Shown: positions 33,621 to 44,637 of the stretch, one piece after another | How positions within the stretch are numbered: the stretch's first letter is position 1 | Layout of the letters: the number at the start of each line of letters is the position of its first letter | DNA from: Protula sp. h YS-2021 | Lineage: Eukaryota; Annelida; Polychaeta; Sabellida; Serpulidae | Reading direction: 5' to 3' | Assembly (NCBI GenBank): GCA_949752745.1 | Contig: OX457031.1 | Span: forward strand, 47,573,257 to 47,637,256 | Length of the DNA stretch: 64,000 bases | Program-made: the position numbers and the translations under genes | Notes under the pieces: generated by a model | Seen by the model: only the letters and a program-made list of their open reading frames with translations | Told to the model about the DNA's origin: nothing | The model's database searches: none

Positions 33621-34160
33621 TGATAAACGCATAGTTGTAAACTATGCTGGGGATTTCAGCGTTTTCCAGAAGATTTTCGAGTGTTCCTGCATTCTTTAGA
33701 GTGCTTCTAAACAGTAAGAGCATTACTGTCGGTCCATTGCTATTTGTTATTGCCAGAACTTGAGCTTTTTGTGCGTTCTCATCCACGGCTGTTACGTAAT
33801 ATGCCACTCAGTCAGGGGTCAGAGTGTCAGTTATGTTGCATGATGAATCGTTATCAAGTAGGTCATGGAATGCTAATTTCGTATTTAAAAATCTCAGCGG
33901 GTCTAGCTATTGCATTTTTTCCGCCGCAGACTTGTTTCGGTTGCCAAGGTGTTCCCTATATGGGAGCTATTTTGTATCGGTTAGCATTGTTTGCAGTAAC
34001 TGGAAGCATTTTTCGCTATTAAAAGGAGCCAGCTGATATCTTGTGTTATGAGAAGCAGCTAACCATTTTGGCACCGAAATGCCCTCCCCCCTTTTCCCAC
34101 CGTCATCTGATACGCAGTTATGAAGAATGCCTTTGTAGTGCGTTTTGGCCGGTGGGAATG
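33621..34160. other. No gene recognised; weak similarity to 41.8-42.0 kb
   Basis: The stretch around CCCTATATGGGAG (33955) and AGCAGCTAACCATTTTGG (34053) resembles CCATATATGGGAG (41871) and AGCAGCTCACTATTTTAG (41967). Both lie just beyond pearl/HINE-like cores, so this may be part of those elements or an adjacent dispersed repeat. Confidence 0.4.
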
Positions 34161-34168
34161 TACGAAGA

Positions 34169-34814
34169 CAAGGTAGTATATCATGGCTATAACTACACTT
34201 AGGGTACAGACCGTTACCGTTACCGTTGCCTTGGATAAAAGGGTTAGATTTAGACAAAAAATAACAAAATACACAAAAACAACAGAGAATTAAGTGCACC
34301 GTGCCTGCATTTCGAGTAAGCAGTTCTAAAAAGTTCTAAAAAGACTCACAGGGAAGGCGGGGCAACATCACGCCGCCCGTTTCAGTACTCAGCCCGTTAT
34401 GTTTCCAGTAATACTCCGGAGCAAAGGTGGCAGTGGGGAAGGGGGGGGCGGTGTCTGTTCGCCTTGTGCGAAGTACAGGATTAAGCAACGACGCAGAACA
34501 TGTCTAGGGGCTGCCTCATATCAAAGGATTAAGCGCATCGTTTCTCCATTGCGAGTAAACACGAGTTCTAAAAAGATTTGCAGGGAAGGAGGGGGGGGGG
34601 GGGGGGGGCTTAGGAAACGATTTTTTCAGGTCATTATTTTAACTCCAAATAGAAGCCCCGGGGCTTCTATTGGGAAACAGTTTCCTATTAAGAGCCCCGG
34701 GGCTTTTAAATGGGGGGGGGGGAGCTTCTTTTCGGAAACTCCCGGTAGTATATCATGGCTATAACTACACTTAGGGTACCGACTGTTACCGTTACCTTGG
34801 CTAAAAGGGTTAGA
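34169..34814. repeat. ~75-bp direct repeats flanking transposon copy B
   Basis: GTAGTATATCATGGCTATAA...GGGTTAGA occurs at 34169-34246 and again at 34744-34814. The two differ by a 6-bp GTTACC unit and a few substitutions. The copies immediately bracket the deleted transposon copy, which ends in GGTAG at the second one. Confidence 0.85.
34254..34748. mobile_element. Internally deleted relative of the RAG1-like transposon (copy B)
   Basis: 34254-34285 (ACAAAAAATAACAAAATACA...) matches 3125-3156 of copy A. From 34284 on it matches 5781-6117. The 2.6 kb between, with all coding pieces, is absent. It then extends further right than copy A, through two palindromes (AGAAGCCCCGGGGCTTCTAT; GAGCCCCGGGGCTT) to the end CGGAAACTCCCGGTAG. 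It looks like a non-autonomous derivative. Confidence 0.7.
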
Positions 34815-34888
34815 GTTGGTTTACAGTCGTACCTACATTAGATAGCTGGGAGGGGGTGGGGTAGGGTGGAGGATGATGGTTGGCAAAA

Positions 34889-35107
34889 AAAGTCCAGACC
34901 ACCTTCAAGACCCGGATAAAGAGATATAAACAAGACCGGTTTGTCGTGACTCCTTTCAGATTTGGTTAAAAAGACGTACGGTAAAACCTGCCTGTCTTGA
35001 CCAACTTTCAGACCCGGATAAGAAAGGCCTACAGTAAAACCCGTTTAAGCAACCACCTTCCAGACTCGGATAAAAAAGACGTGCCATAATATCTGTTTTA
35101 GTGACCA
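34889..35107. repeat. Diverged ~70-bp tandem repeat, about 3 copies
   Basis: The phrase GACCACCTTCAAGACCCGGATAAAGAGAT recurs as CTTTCAGATTTGGTTAAAAAGAC, CAACTTTCAGACCCGGATAAGAAAG and AACCACCTTCCAGACTCGGATAAAAAAGAC. Each is followed by a CGGTAAAACC/CAGTAAAACC-type word. Confidence 0.65.
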
Positions 35108-35261
35108 ACATCTGTTGTGTTTATTTTGAATTTTTTACAATGAATTAAGATTATATTTGCAGAAATGAATATTTAACTTCATAAATTAAAAATAAGGAAA
35201 ACTGTTTTTTTTTTGGGGGGGGGGGAGGAATTATGGGTTTAGTCGGGAGACATTTAAATTT

Positions 35262-35313
35262 GTTTACAAAAACAAGAAACTAAGTAGGTTTACAAAAACA
35301 AGAAACTAAGTAG
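35262..35313. repeat. Exact 26-bp tandem duplication
   Basis: GTTTACAAAAACAAGAAACT plus AAGTAG, twice with no difference. It lies just downstream of a T-run/G-run junction (35204-35225). Confidence 0.9.
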
Positions 35314-36640
35314 GTGTCGATTGAAAGTGTGTAATATAAGCCTGTACTCTTATGTTTTGTGTGCACTGGCCGGTCTAATTTACATAGACTTTCTGTGTAA
35401 CGTTTTGAATTCTGGCACTCTCCTCAACATTGTACAATCGAAGTCGACCACCAAATCAGATGTATTGAACCTTTAGAAGAACAGAAATAACGAATAGTGG
35501 GGTCTATCGATTAATAAGCCAGTTCACGATCTCAAGTGTCCATATGAGACAAAGAACATCAAATTGAACAGCACATTGTAATTGGTTAAATTACAAATTG
35601 GTCTGTTAACTGCAGAAGATTATCGCAATGTAATAATATCATGGGGAATTGCGTCGCTTCTGGTTTGTAAATTAACCTAGAACAACAGGCCCAAACGCTG
35701 TTTTCACATTAAAAGATCGCATTTCCACTTTTGCCAATTATGATTTGCTGTTCAGTTTCTCTGTTTTTTTTTCTGCCATAGTGTGTCTATAAGGTGTCAA
35801 AACTTTATTAGTATGTGGGAAATTTATTTATGACGTTATTACAATGGGTTTCTAACACAAAAAGAGTGCTGTATCTATTTCAAAGTGATTTTGAAGTATT
35901 TCTTGTAAGTTTCTCTTTCTGTGTTTATCCCTCCAAAACTGGAGTCGTGTTTCTCGAAGACGAAACTGATCGGCTTATTTTTTTGCTATACTGATCAGAA
36001 AATAGCAACTGCGTGATTCCCAGGCGATTTCCCAATATTTGTGGGGAAGAATAAAGCACGAATTAAATTCGGTCAAGTCAGAAATTCCCACAAGTATTCT
36101 AACTCAGTAAATTGTGTACATTGTATAAAAAAAATTCCGACATTCAACCACTGCGGCATTCATGGGCAAGCAACGGGCTAATGAATGTAATAAATAAAAT
36201 GATACATAGTGCTTTCGGACGCTATTTTTGCCGAGTCCTGGCAAAAGAAGAAAGAGGTTTACACTCGCGAGACAGTTCGTCTTGTCCAGTTCACCTCAAT
36301 GGATTTTGAAAGTGTGATCTGACTTATCGCTCACTTTTTAGTAGATTTGGGTCGGTTTATCCGGGGCCCGGGACACACTCAACCCCCGGGCCCGTGCATT
36401 GTTATATATAAAATTAGCAGTTGCATGGAAAATGGGTGAGCTTTTTTCTTTATTTTGAGACCTGATTTGCGATACTGCCGTGTGAGATGCTTGGTTGGCG
36501 GAGATTTAAGCAATGGGGGTGGGGGTAGTTGCAGCTCGTGCAGCGCAGATCCGAAAATCCCAACTTGGGGGTTTGCTGAACCAATTGATATTTAATATCC
36601 CGTTATTTTAATGGGTTTTGTTTCATTTGCGCTGTTTCTT
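35314..36640. other. No gene recognised
   Basis: AT-rich intergenic sequence with only short open frames. GGGGCCCGGG (about 36363) is a small palindrome. Nothing else was seen. Confidence 0.4.
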
Positions 36641-36649
36641 TCCACTTTC

Positions 36650-36921
36650 GTCCATTTCTTCTGACCAGCCTCGGTGGCCCAGTGGTTAGAGTGTCCACCT
36701 CGAGACTGGAAGATCGTGGGTTCAAACCCCGGCCTGGTCATACCTAAGACTTTAAAATTGGGACACCTCCTTGCTACCCTGTGAGGCACTCTACATGTAA
36801 GGGTTAGAAGGAGGGCTGGCATGCCCCATTTCAGTATAATGTGGCAGGGGGATCCCGATATGACCATAGCAGTTGAAACGGATCTAAAGAACAATACAGT
36901 ACAATACAGTCCATTTCTTCT
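36650..36921 (+). mobile_element. tRNA-derived SINE with 13-bp target duplication
   Basis: GTCCATTTCTTCT flanks the element at 36650-36662 and 36909-36921. The body (36663-36908, 246 bp) starts with a tRNA-like head: box A near TGGCCCAGTGGTTAGAG, box B near GGGTTCAAACCCC. A body follows (ACTTTAAAATTGGGACACCT...), then a short repetitive tail with ACAATACAGT twice. Head, body, simple tail and target duplication are diagnostic. It would be transcribed by pol III and mobilised by a LINE sharing its tail. The exact duplication suggests a fairly recent insertion. Confidence 0.9.
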
Positions 36922-38600
36922 TATGGAAGAAAGAAATATCTTTTGGGAAGGAAAACGACCACGGCCCCAAAGTCAGTGGTTCGATTCCGGCCCGCGGCGG
37001 AAGGTGAGTGGTCTGAAACCAAATCTCACAAACTTTTGTCGCTGTGTGGTAAAAACATACTACATCAAAAAGTTTCCATAAAATCTATAAAAAAACTTTA
37101 CTTCGTTTTAAGAAGAAACATTTTAGTATTTTTTCTGGAATGGAAAATTTACGAATAACATGGAAAAGTCCACACAAATGGAAAAGCAAACAAAGAAAGC
37201 AACATTCTGTCTCGTGAATGGCGAAAAAGATCATTGCCATATCTTTGGTTGTTGTTGAGGAGCTTGAAAAAGTAATTCCGCACTTTTGCAAAAAAGTGCA
37301 TGACATGTGATGCACCTTAGATTTAGTTGTTGTATATGCTCATACGTGATAGGCTAATGAGCATTAAAGTATGGTTGGTCATTTTCGCATAGCTTTAGCG
37401 CGTTTTCTCCGTTACAAGTACACCTTGATTTTCAATCCGTTATCACGAATCGTGTGCAATTGAATTTCGTTGTCCGCCGGGGGTCCCGGCCATATGATTT
37501 GTTATTCAAAGGCAAGGAGTCTTGACGTTAAGGGTTAATGAATATTTTATTGTTAGGCCATCATTGCTACGCGATTCGGGATATCCTCACAACAGAATAC
37601 ACTATTTTTCGTCTTCTAACCGTGATACAGTCACACCACAACTGTGAAAGACTAGGGTACCGGTATCAAGCGCTAGATAGTGAACCATATTGGCAATGCC
37701 AAAAGTTCGGATCCCTGGTTTCGGGGCGGGTTTAGGTCACGGGTTTGGGGGCCGAAATTCTAGCCTGGACTACTTTCGTCGATGGACTATTCCCATCACT
37801 TGTGGGTTATCCGCCGACCGGTATCTGTATTTGCTGGAACAGTTTTTGAGCATGTTACTTCTTTATATTTCTGGTCTGATTATTTAGAAATTTCGCAGGA
37901 ATATGTTCCCTAGGTATACCCAAGCGAATATGAAAGCCTAAGTTATAAATTACCCATGACATTATAAATTTTCAGAAAATATACGCCTCATTTGTAATCA
38001 CAGTTCATACCTGTAATTTGCACAGAATTTATAGCTACTCATGAATTTTTGTAATTAAGTTAGACATAATTATAATTCACACCCAGTTTGTAACTGTATA
38101 GAAACTTTAACTTCTTCTCAGTTTACACTTATTGATTTAATACAAATTATCTCATATACCAAAATCTCTTGTCGCCCTTTCAAAATCAAGATTTTGATGA
38201 GTCAGCGCTAAAAAATGGTAAAACATACTTGAGTATTCGCCGATGACAGTTGCTTTCAAAACCACATATATAAGTTGATTCAGCTCAAGATTGCTTGTGA
38301 TCTCTAAAAAAAAACTACTCAAATTGCATGCGATGCCCAAAAAAAAAAAAAAAAATGCGGTCGAGGATAACATTCTTGGTCTTACGCGATTTTAAACTAA
38401 GTGAACGAGGTTAAGTTCAGTGAGTGAATTAAATGAAATCATTTACACCCCTCGTCGAAACGAGGAAAGATTTCTTTGCAGTTCATTTTTACATTTGATA
38501 GCCAGATTTATGATCGAAATGGTGCTGTTTCAGTTGTCAAGCAATTTAAAACTTTGCCGTTTCCTTTGGTCGTGATTTAGAATTAGAACGAATCAGTAGC
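36922..38600. other. No gene recognised
   Basis: A GTGGTTCGATTCCGG stretch at about 36977 resembles a pol III box B and may be a scrap of another SINE. The remainder is AT-rich with no recognised feature. Confidence 0.4.
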
Positions 38601-38601
38601 T

Positions 38602-38720
38602 GAACGCTATGCTTGTGTCTCATACGTTCCCGTAATTTTGTATGTGAACGTTGTGCTTGTGTCTCATACGTTCCGTAATTTGTACGTGAACGCTATGCTT
38701 CTGTCTCATACGTTCCCGTT
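38602..38720. repeat. ~43-bp tandem repeat, about 2.7 copies
   Basis: GTGAACGYTRTGCTTSTGTC then TCATACGTTCCCGTAATTTTGTA recurs three times with small indels. Confidence 0.85.
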
Positions 38721-39149
38721 TCCCGAGGAGTTTGTCCACCAGGCTTGTTTTTTGCTTGGAAGTTTGGCCAAATTTCTCAAAATATCGGCTAACAATATTT
38801 CCAAAAAATAATAAATAAACATATGAGGTTGAGAATGTTCAGTAAGGTAAAGGTCACACCATGTCTTCCTTAAAAATGTAAAACAAACAAGATGATGAAC
38901 TAAAATGTGTGAAATAGGTTTCAATCTTAACTTCTTTATACCGAGTTGGGCCTGCTACTCATGTATTTTCCGTGCCGACTGTTGGTCGTTACCGCACAGC
39001 ACACATATGTTCTGCCATTGGTTCTCAACACTCTATTAAAGACTCCGTTCAGGCGATATTTTAATACAAGTATCTTCTGCTCAACAGAGTAAGGAGTCAC
39101 AGGATGTCGTAGACTTGGTTTTTGCGGAAATCATATGCCTATATCCCAG

Positions 39150-39420
39150 AGGCCATGATTGCCGCAAGATGTCAGGGTTCGCTACCTTAAATTAGGTATC
39201 AAGTCCAACATCCGTAACCGTGTGCGGTGCTACACCTGCAAACGGTTTAGACATGATAGCGGCAGGTGTGAAAGGTCTGACGTAACATGTGCAAATAGTG
39301 TCATGACTACACATGGTGTACTAGTGATATTAAAGACATTAACTGCAAGGGAAACCACCTAGCACCCGCAAAACGGATTTCCCAGTGTAGCGGCGTGAGA
39401 AGGAAGTACAAAACCTAAAG
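39150..39420 (+). pseudogene. Retroelement ORF1/Gag-like zinc-knuckle fragment
   Basis: The frame from 39159 reads VRYLKLGIKSNIRNRVRCYT then CKRFRHDSGRC, a CX2CX4HX4C zinc knuckle (CYTC-x4-H-x4-C). This follows the V-x-Y-L-x-x-x-I-K-x-x-I-x-N-x-V-R-C-Y block that precedes knuckles in ORF1/Gag-like proteins of jockey-type non-LTR elements. After a frameshift near 39300 a second frame gives DIKDINCKGNHLAPAKR, resembling the start of another knuckle. It would have bound element RNA. No RT follows nearby, so it is an isolated piece. The basic Ser/Thr-rich frame at 39558-39720 may be its continuation, but this is uncertain. Confidence 0.7.
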
Positions 39421-40955
39421 CATGAACATCCAACGCGTACCCATAGGCACGAAAATGAATTCATAAAATACCATCATCAAAACGTTCATGCGCTGCTGCT
39501 GCTTCTGCTGCTGCCAAGATTGACACCGGAGAAGCATCTTGCCGGACGGATATCACGTTGATCACAACTCAAACATCATGTCGTGTAAAAACTACCCCCA
39601 AAAAGTCGAAGCTTTCGACTGGCTCGAATAACGGCTCCAGTACTGCAGTGAGCAAGCCTTCCCAGGAGACCCGGTTGGCGTCCGTTCGTTCATGTATTCA
39701 GTCACCGAGCGATTGGAAGCGATCGGAAGAGGGGAAAGAGGAGGGGGAGGGGGAAGGGGGGGGGGGGTGGGGGGTAGGACACCGCAGAACCGTTATGACG
39801 TAAGGGTGTGAGCGAATGGTATTTGATGAGCGGCTGGGATAGGGAGAGGATTGGCCGTAGCTTTGTTAACCAGTGCAGAAGTTTTCGTGGATGACTGGTG
39901 GCTGACTGGACAGAGCATGACACAGCGTTTTCGGCGGGCCTTTCAACTTGCAAAGAGTATATTGAAGTTGTACAGGGCCCATGTTTCGGGCCTATTTTGT
40001 CTTTATGGGTCCGTCATTTTGTCTTTACTACTTCCCTGACCACACTGGCCCTAGGACTCACACATTTCGCACACATGTAGTACTTGATCTGAGGTGGTGC
40101 ACTTCACTTTATGTTTTCGCCTTTATTTTCATTTTCATGATCAAAACGCGAAACAAAAACAAGAAATGCATCGCGTAAAGGCTGCAGTAAGATTTGCACA
40201 AACTCTTGCATACGGCGGGAAAATAAAGAATCATACGGAAACACCTTACTGCATGCATACGAATGCAATAAACTTTGGGGATTGAAAATCCCCAAGTGTA
40301 ATGATCATTTTAATGGATGTGATTGTAGTATGTGTTGTGTTGTAGTTGTGTGTTTTTGTTTTCGTAGGAAAAATTGAGATTAAAAGTCAGCATATCGTCT
40401 GTTTGTTTTCATCATGAAGTGAGGTGGCCGTGGGAACCCACTTTTGACAAAAGATAGAAAAAAAGTAAGTGAATTTGCCCTATTTTGGATGGTTGTTTTT
40501 ATGCTTGTGGAAGGACCCTTTACTAGAATACATGGTAGTTTATTACGACGGGGGAAAACGTGTTTCCAGCCGAAGATATTAAGAAACATATGAGTCACTA
40601 AGTGGTGGCCTGAGGCCAGCATAGGAAATGCTTGTGTTAATTTTATAAGAACGGCGCGTGGATGCAAAATATCATCTGGTGATTTTTGGTGCACTGCATA
40701 TAAATTGTCAGCTTCAGTTGCGCACTATTCTAGGTGTCGGTCGGGTGGGAAGGAGGGGGGGGGGGGGGGGTGCGGGATGCCATTTGATCGAGTAAGTCGC
40801 AAAGCTATTTATCTCTAGAAAGGGTTTGAACCCGTAAAAAAGGTTCTTAGAAAGGTTTTGGAATTAAAAAAAAAACGTTGCCTTGTCTGTAACAGAAAAA
40901 CAAACCAAAATCAAGATGAAATGTTTTGAAAATTCTATTCGAAAGGATAAGGTGA
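39421..40955. other. No gene recognised; dispersed-repeat scraps
   Basis: A very G-rich purine stretch lies at about 39727-39778. The segment about 40078-40220 (GTTTTCGCCTTTATTTTCAT...AAACGCG) resembles 13150-13220 (TTTTCGCCTTCGATTTCGTT...AAACGCC), so a dispersed repeat is shared. A G-run lies at 40755-40770. No gene was seen. Confidence 0.45.
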
Positions 40956-40961
40956 TTTTTA

Positions 40962-41720
40962 CCCCTCGGCCAAAATTGGCCGAAGGGGGTATTGTCATCG
41001 TCGTGGTGTCTGTCTGTCTGTCCGTCTGTCTGCCTGTCCGTCACGTAGTCTTATTAACACGATAGCTTGAAAAGTACTTGGTCGATCATCACGAAATTTA
41101 GTGCAGGAACTAATCAGAAAAAGATCTAGGCTGGTATTGATTTTGGGTCCGATCAGGCAATCCAAAATGCCCGCCGGGCGGCCATCTTCTTTGTTGACAC
41201 CAACTTTTTGTAAACACCATAGCCTGAAAAGTACTTGACCGATCATCACGAAATTCTGTTCAGGGAGTAATCACGTAAAGAACTAGGCTGGCCCGATCGC
41301 AAAATTCAAAATGGCTGCCTCCGTGAAAAATCCTCCTAACAGGATAAGTGATAAACTACTGTACTGATCATCACTAAATTTTAGACATACATTTACCGAG
41401 TCAAAATCTCGGGTAATATTGATTTTCGGCCCGATCGGAAAATTCAAAATGGCTTCCAGCCGCCATATTGAATTTTTCGTGTAAACACGATCAGTGAAAA
41501 ACTACTTGGACGATCATCACCAAATTTTATACACACGTTTACCAGGTCTTGACTTCTCTTTACTTTGGGCCCGATTGAAAAATTCAAAATGGCTGTCGGC
41601 CGCCATCTTGTAAACGCGATAAGTAAAAAAATACTTGGCCGATCATCACGAAATTTTTATATACACATTAACCGGTCAAAATATACCCTTGAGGAGACCT
41701 GTGCGTGGGCCGAGGAGTAT
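40962..41720 (+). mobile_element. Pearl/HINE-like element
   Basis: Starts with the hairpin CCCCTCGGCCAA-AA-TTGGCCGAAGGGG (40962-40988). A GTCTGTCTGTCTGTCCGTCT run follows, then about five diverged core units of roughly 120-170 bp with CTTGGYCGATCATCACGAAA and GATCGGAAAATTCAAAATGGC (units near 41060, 41220, 41350, 41500 and 41620). A GTGGGCCGAGGAGTATTGCC word near 41705 partly restates the start and may mark the right end. Confidence 0.75.
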
Positions 41721-42010
41721 TGCCATCACAGATGGCTCTTGTTTAAATATTATTTTTCTGGCCGAGTATTTAGGATTTCACCTTTGAGAAACAGGGTCTC
41801 GTTGTGTTCTGGTCGTATCTGAAGACCTCTGCAGGACTAATATTGATTTTTACTGGGCTGATAAGCTATTCCATATATGGGAGGGGTTTTGAGACATTTG
41901 CTCGGGGTATCTGGAATTATGTTTCACTTTTTGACTCCATCATCTGGTATCTTCTGTTATAACTAGCAGCTCACTATTTTAGTACAAACATGCCCACGTA
42001 TTCCGCCAAA

Positions 42011-43197
42011 CGATATGTAACCTCCGGAATGAGATGGTTGCTCTAACCAAACGACATGTAACCTCCGGAATGAGGTGGTTTGCTCTGAACAAACGATATG
42101 TTACCTCCGGAATGAGGTGGTTGCTCTAACCAAACGATATGTAACCTCTGGAATGAGATGGTTGCTCTAACCAAACGATCTGTAGCCTCCGGAATGAGGT
42201 GGTTGCTCTAACCAAGCGATATGTAACCTCCGGAATGAGGTGGTTGCTCTAACCAAGGGATATGTAACCTCCGGAATGAGGTGGTTGCTCTAACCAAGCG
42301 ATATGTAACCTCCGGAATGAGGTGGTTGCTCTAACCAAGCGATATGTAACCTCTGGAATGAGATGGTTGCTCTAACCAAGCGATATGTAACCTCCGGAAT
42401 GAGGTGGTTGCTCTAACCAAGCGATATGTAACCTCCGGAATGAGGTGGTTGCTCTAACCAAGCGATATGTAACCTCCGGAATGAGGTGGTTGCTCTAACC
42501 AAGCGATATGTAACCTCCGGAATGAGATGGTTGCTCTACCCAAACGATATGTAACCTCCGGAATGAGGTTTTTGCTCTAACCAAACGATCTGTAACCTCC
42601 GGAATGAGGTGGTTGCTCTAACCAAGCGATATGTAACCTCCGGAATGAGGTGGTTGCTCTACCCAAACGATATGTAACCTCCGGAATGAGGTTTTTGCTC
42701 TAACCAAACGATCTGTAACCTCCGGAATGAGGTGGTTGCTCTAACCAAACGATCTGTAGCCTCCGGAATGAGGTGGTTGCTCTACCCAAACGATATGTAA
42801 CCTCCGGAATGAGATGGTTGCTCTAACCAAACGATATGTAACCTCCGGAATGAGGTGGTCTGCTCTGAACAAACGATATGTAACCTCCGGAATGAGGTGG
42901 TTGCTCTAACCAAGCGATATGTAACCTCCGGAATGAGGTGGTTGCTCTAACCAAGCGATATGTAACCTCTGGAATGAGATGGTTGCTCTAACCAAGCGAT
43001 ATGTAACCTCCGAAATGAGGTGGTTGCTCTAACCAAACGATCTGTAACCTCCGGAATGAGGTGGTTGCTCTAACCAAACGATCTGTAATCTCCGGAATGA
43101 GGTGGTTGCTCTGAACAAACAATATGTAACCTCCGGAATGAGGTGGTTGCTCTAACCAAGCGATATGTAACCTCCGGAATGAGGTGGTTGCTCTAAC
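42011..43197. repeat. Minisatellite array, 41-bp unit, about 29 copies
   Basis: CGATATGTAACC recurs every 41 bases. The unit is CGATATGTAACCTCCGGAAT then GAGGTGGTTGCTCTAACCAAG/A. Variants (AAGCGAT/AAACGAT, CTGGAATGAGATGG, CTGAACAAAC) occur in blocks, suggesting duplication of multi-unit blocks. It lies just beyond the element at 40962-41720. Confidence 0.95.
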
Positions 43198-43930
43198 TTA
43201 TGGGTCCTGGATTGAATCTACATAACATTGAAGTCAGGTTGATTGCCACGTGAATTGAGACAAATGCTTCCTGTTTCTATTACACTGGTCCCGTAGCACC
43301 AATATAGTGAACTAAAAGCATCTCATGTCTGTTAGCAAGTACGGAGACTACAGAATTGAGATAAATGTGGAAATGTTACGGAAGATTAGTCCTTCACGGT
43401 CTATCTCAGTGTAAAGCTGTGTTCAAAATACAGGTCGTGAAGTGTAATTATGGCCTGGAATTTTTGTAGGTTGAGAGATCTTAGAAGATCCGCGAGGTGA
43501 TATCAGTAAGAAGTCAAAATTCAGCGGAGTGACGTGGAAAGATAATTTTTGTTTCAATTCATTACGTTCTGCAATTCATTATATCATGGCAATTCTGTTG
43601 CTCAGAGCAAGCATTTCACTAATTTGTTTTGATAAACGGGTAATCTTAAGCAGATATCTCAATAACAAAGTTAAGCAAGAAGCGGCAACATCAACGCCAC
43701 TATGAGTCTCCTCTACCAGGAGTTTTATCATTTTTATTCGTACGAGGTCCATAAAATTGAACAGGGAAACAACCGAGCCCTTGTCCTCTTTCCGACCCCG
43801 CTCCTCAAGCACATACGTGTATTTTATTTTGTACAAATAAAAGTTGACCATCATTTGCCGTGAAGTTTGGAGAAGAAAATGTTCTCCATTTGCTGGTGAT
43901 TGTGAGAAGACAGCGTTTTTAGTGTTAAAG
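43198..43930. other. No gene recognised
   Basis: A minus-strand open frame (43579-43854) has no motif. Nothing else was identified. Confidence 0.4.
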
Positions 43931-43932
43931 GC

Positions 43933-44015
<83 letters not shown>
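43933..44015. repeat. (AAT)n microsatellite, about 27 repeats
   Basis: Uninterrupted ATA/AAT triplets. A second, shorter (AAT)8 run lies at about 44431-44456, just before the C7orf25-like exon. Confidence 0.95.
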
Positions 44016-44016
<1 letters not shown>

Positions 44017-44485
44017 GTCATCTCTCTATTAAAATTAGAATGTATCAAACAAATAAGGGTTCGCGCTGGGTGCTCAGGAAAGTGAGTCAAAAAAGGAAAG
44101 CGTGACTCAGTTGGGTTCAGAAAAACTCGATGGGCTCCGAAAAAGTGAGTCATAACGTGAAAAATGCTCAAAAAGTGGACAAAACTCCGCCAACGCGAAC
44201 CGTGAAGGATTCATTTTTTTTTTGTCCTGTATGAAATAAGACAGTATTAGAGAAAGTGAGCCTATTCCCAAACGCATTGAAATATATAGAGAATCACAGA
44301 AGTTATATTTGTTGTTGATCTACGTTAGTCTTTTCCGAGAATCGACTCAGTTTGCCTTCACTGCCTTATTTCATTCAAGACAATGAAAAACAAAACTTGA
44401 TACTTCCCTATTTTAAACAGTGGAGTGTCAATAATAATAATAATAATAATAATAATGGGAACCGATTGTTTTCAGAGGTAGGAGC

Positions 44486-44637
44486 ATGGCTGAAGCGTTG
44501 TCGCCGGCGCATTCAAGCCTGAATGAGTACATAGCTAGAGGAGAAGATTTAATGCGGAGGTGTGTGGAGAGACCTGACATCCATGGCACGGCGAAACTTG
44601 GCCGAAAACTCCAAGCAGAGGTCAAATTCCTCAAAAA
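44486..44637 (+). CDS. C7orf25/UPF0415-like protein, apparent first coding exon
   Basis: From an ATG in good context (GGAGCATGGC) the frame reads MAEALSPAHSSLNEYIARGE, DLMRRCVERPDIHGTAKLGR, then KLQAEVKFLKK. Vertebrate C7orf25 (UPF0415) begins with a similar helix, then an A-K-L-x-x-K-L-x-A-E-[VL]-K-F-L-x-K block, which is here in the same place. The function is poorly known. After FLKK the frame loses family resemblance and ends at a stop near 44723; AAG followed by GTTGTT at 44637 is the likely but weak donor. An AG at about 44474 (TTTTCAG) could be the acceptor from a 5' untranslated exon. I found no further exon downstream in the window, so this may be the start of a long gene or an orphan fragment. 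Confidence 0.6.
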
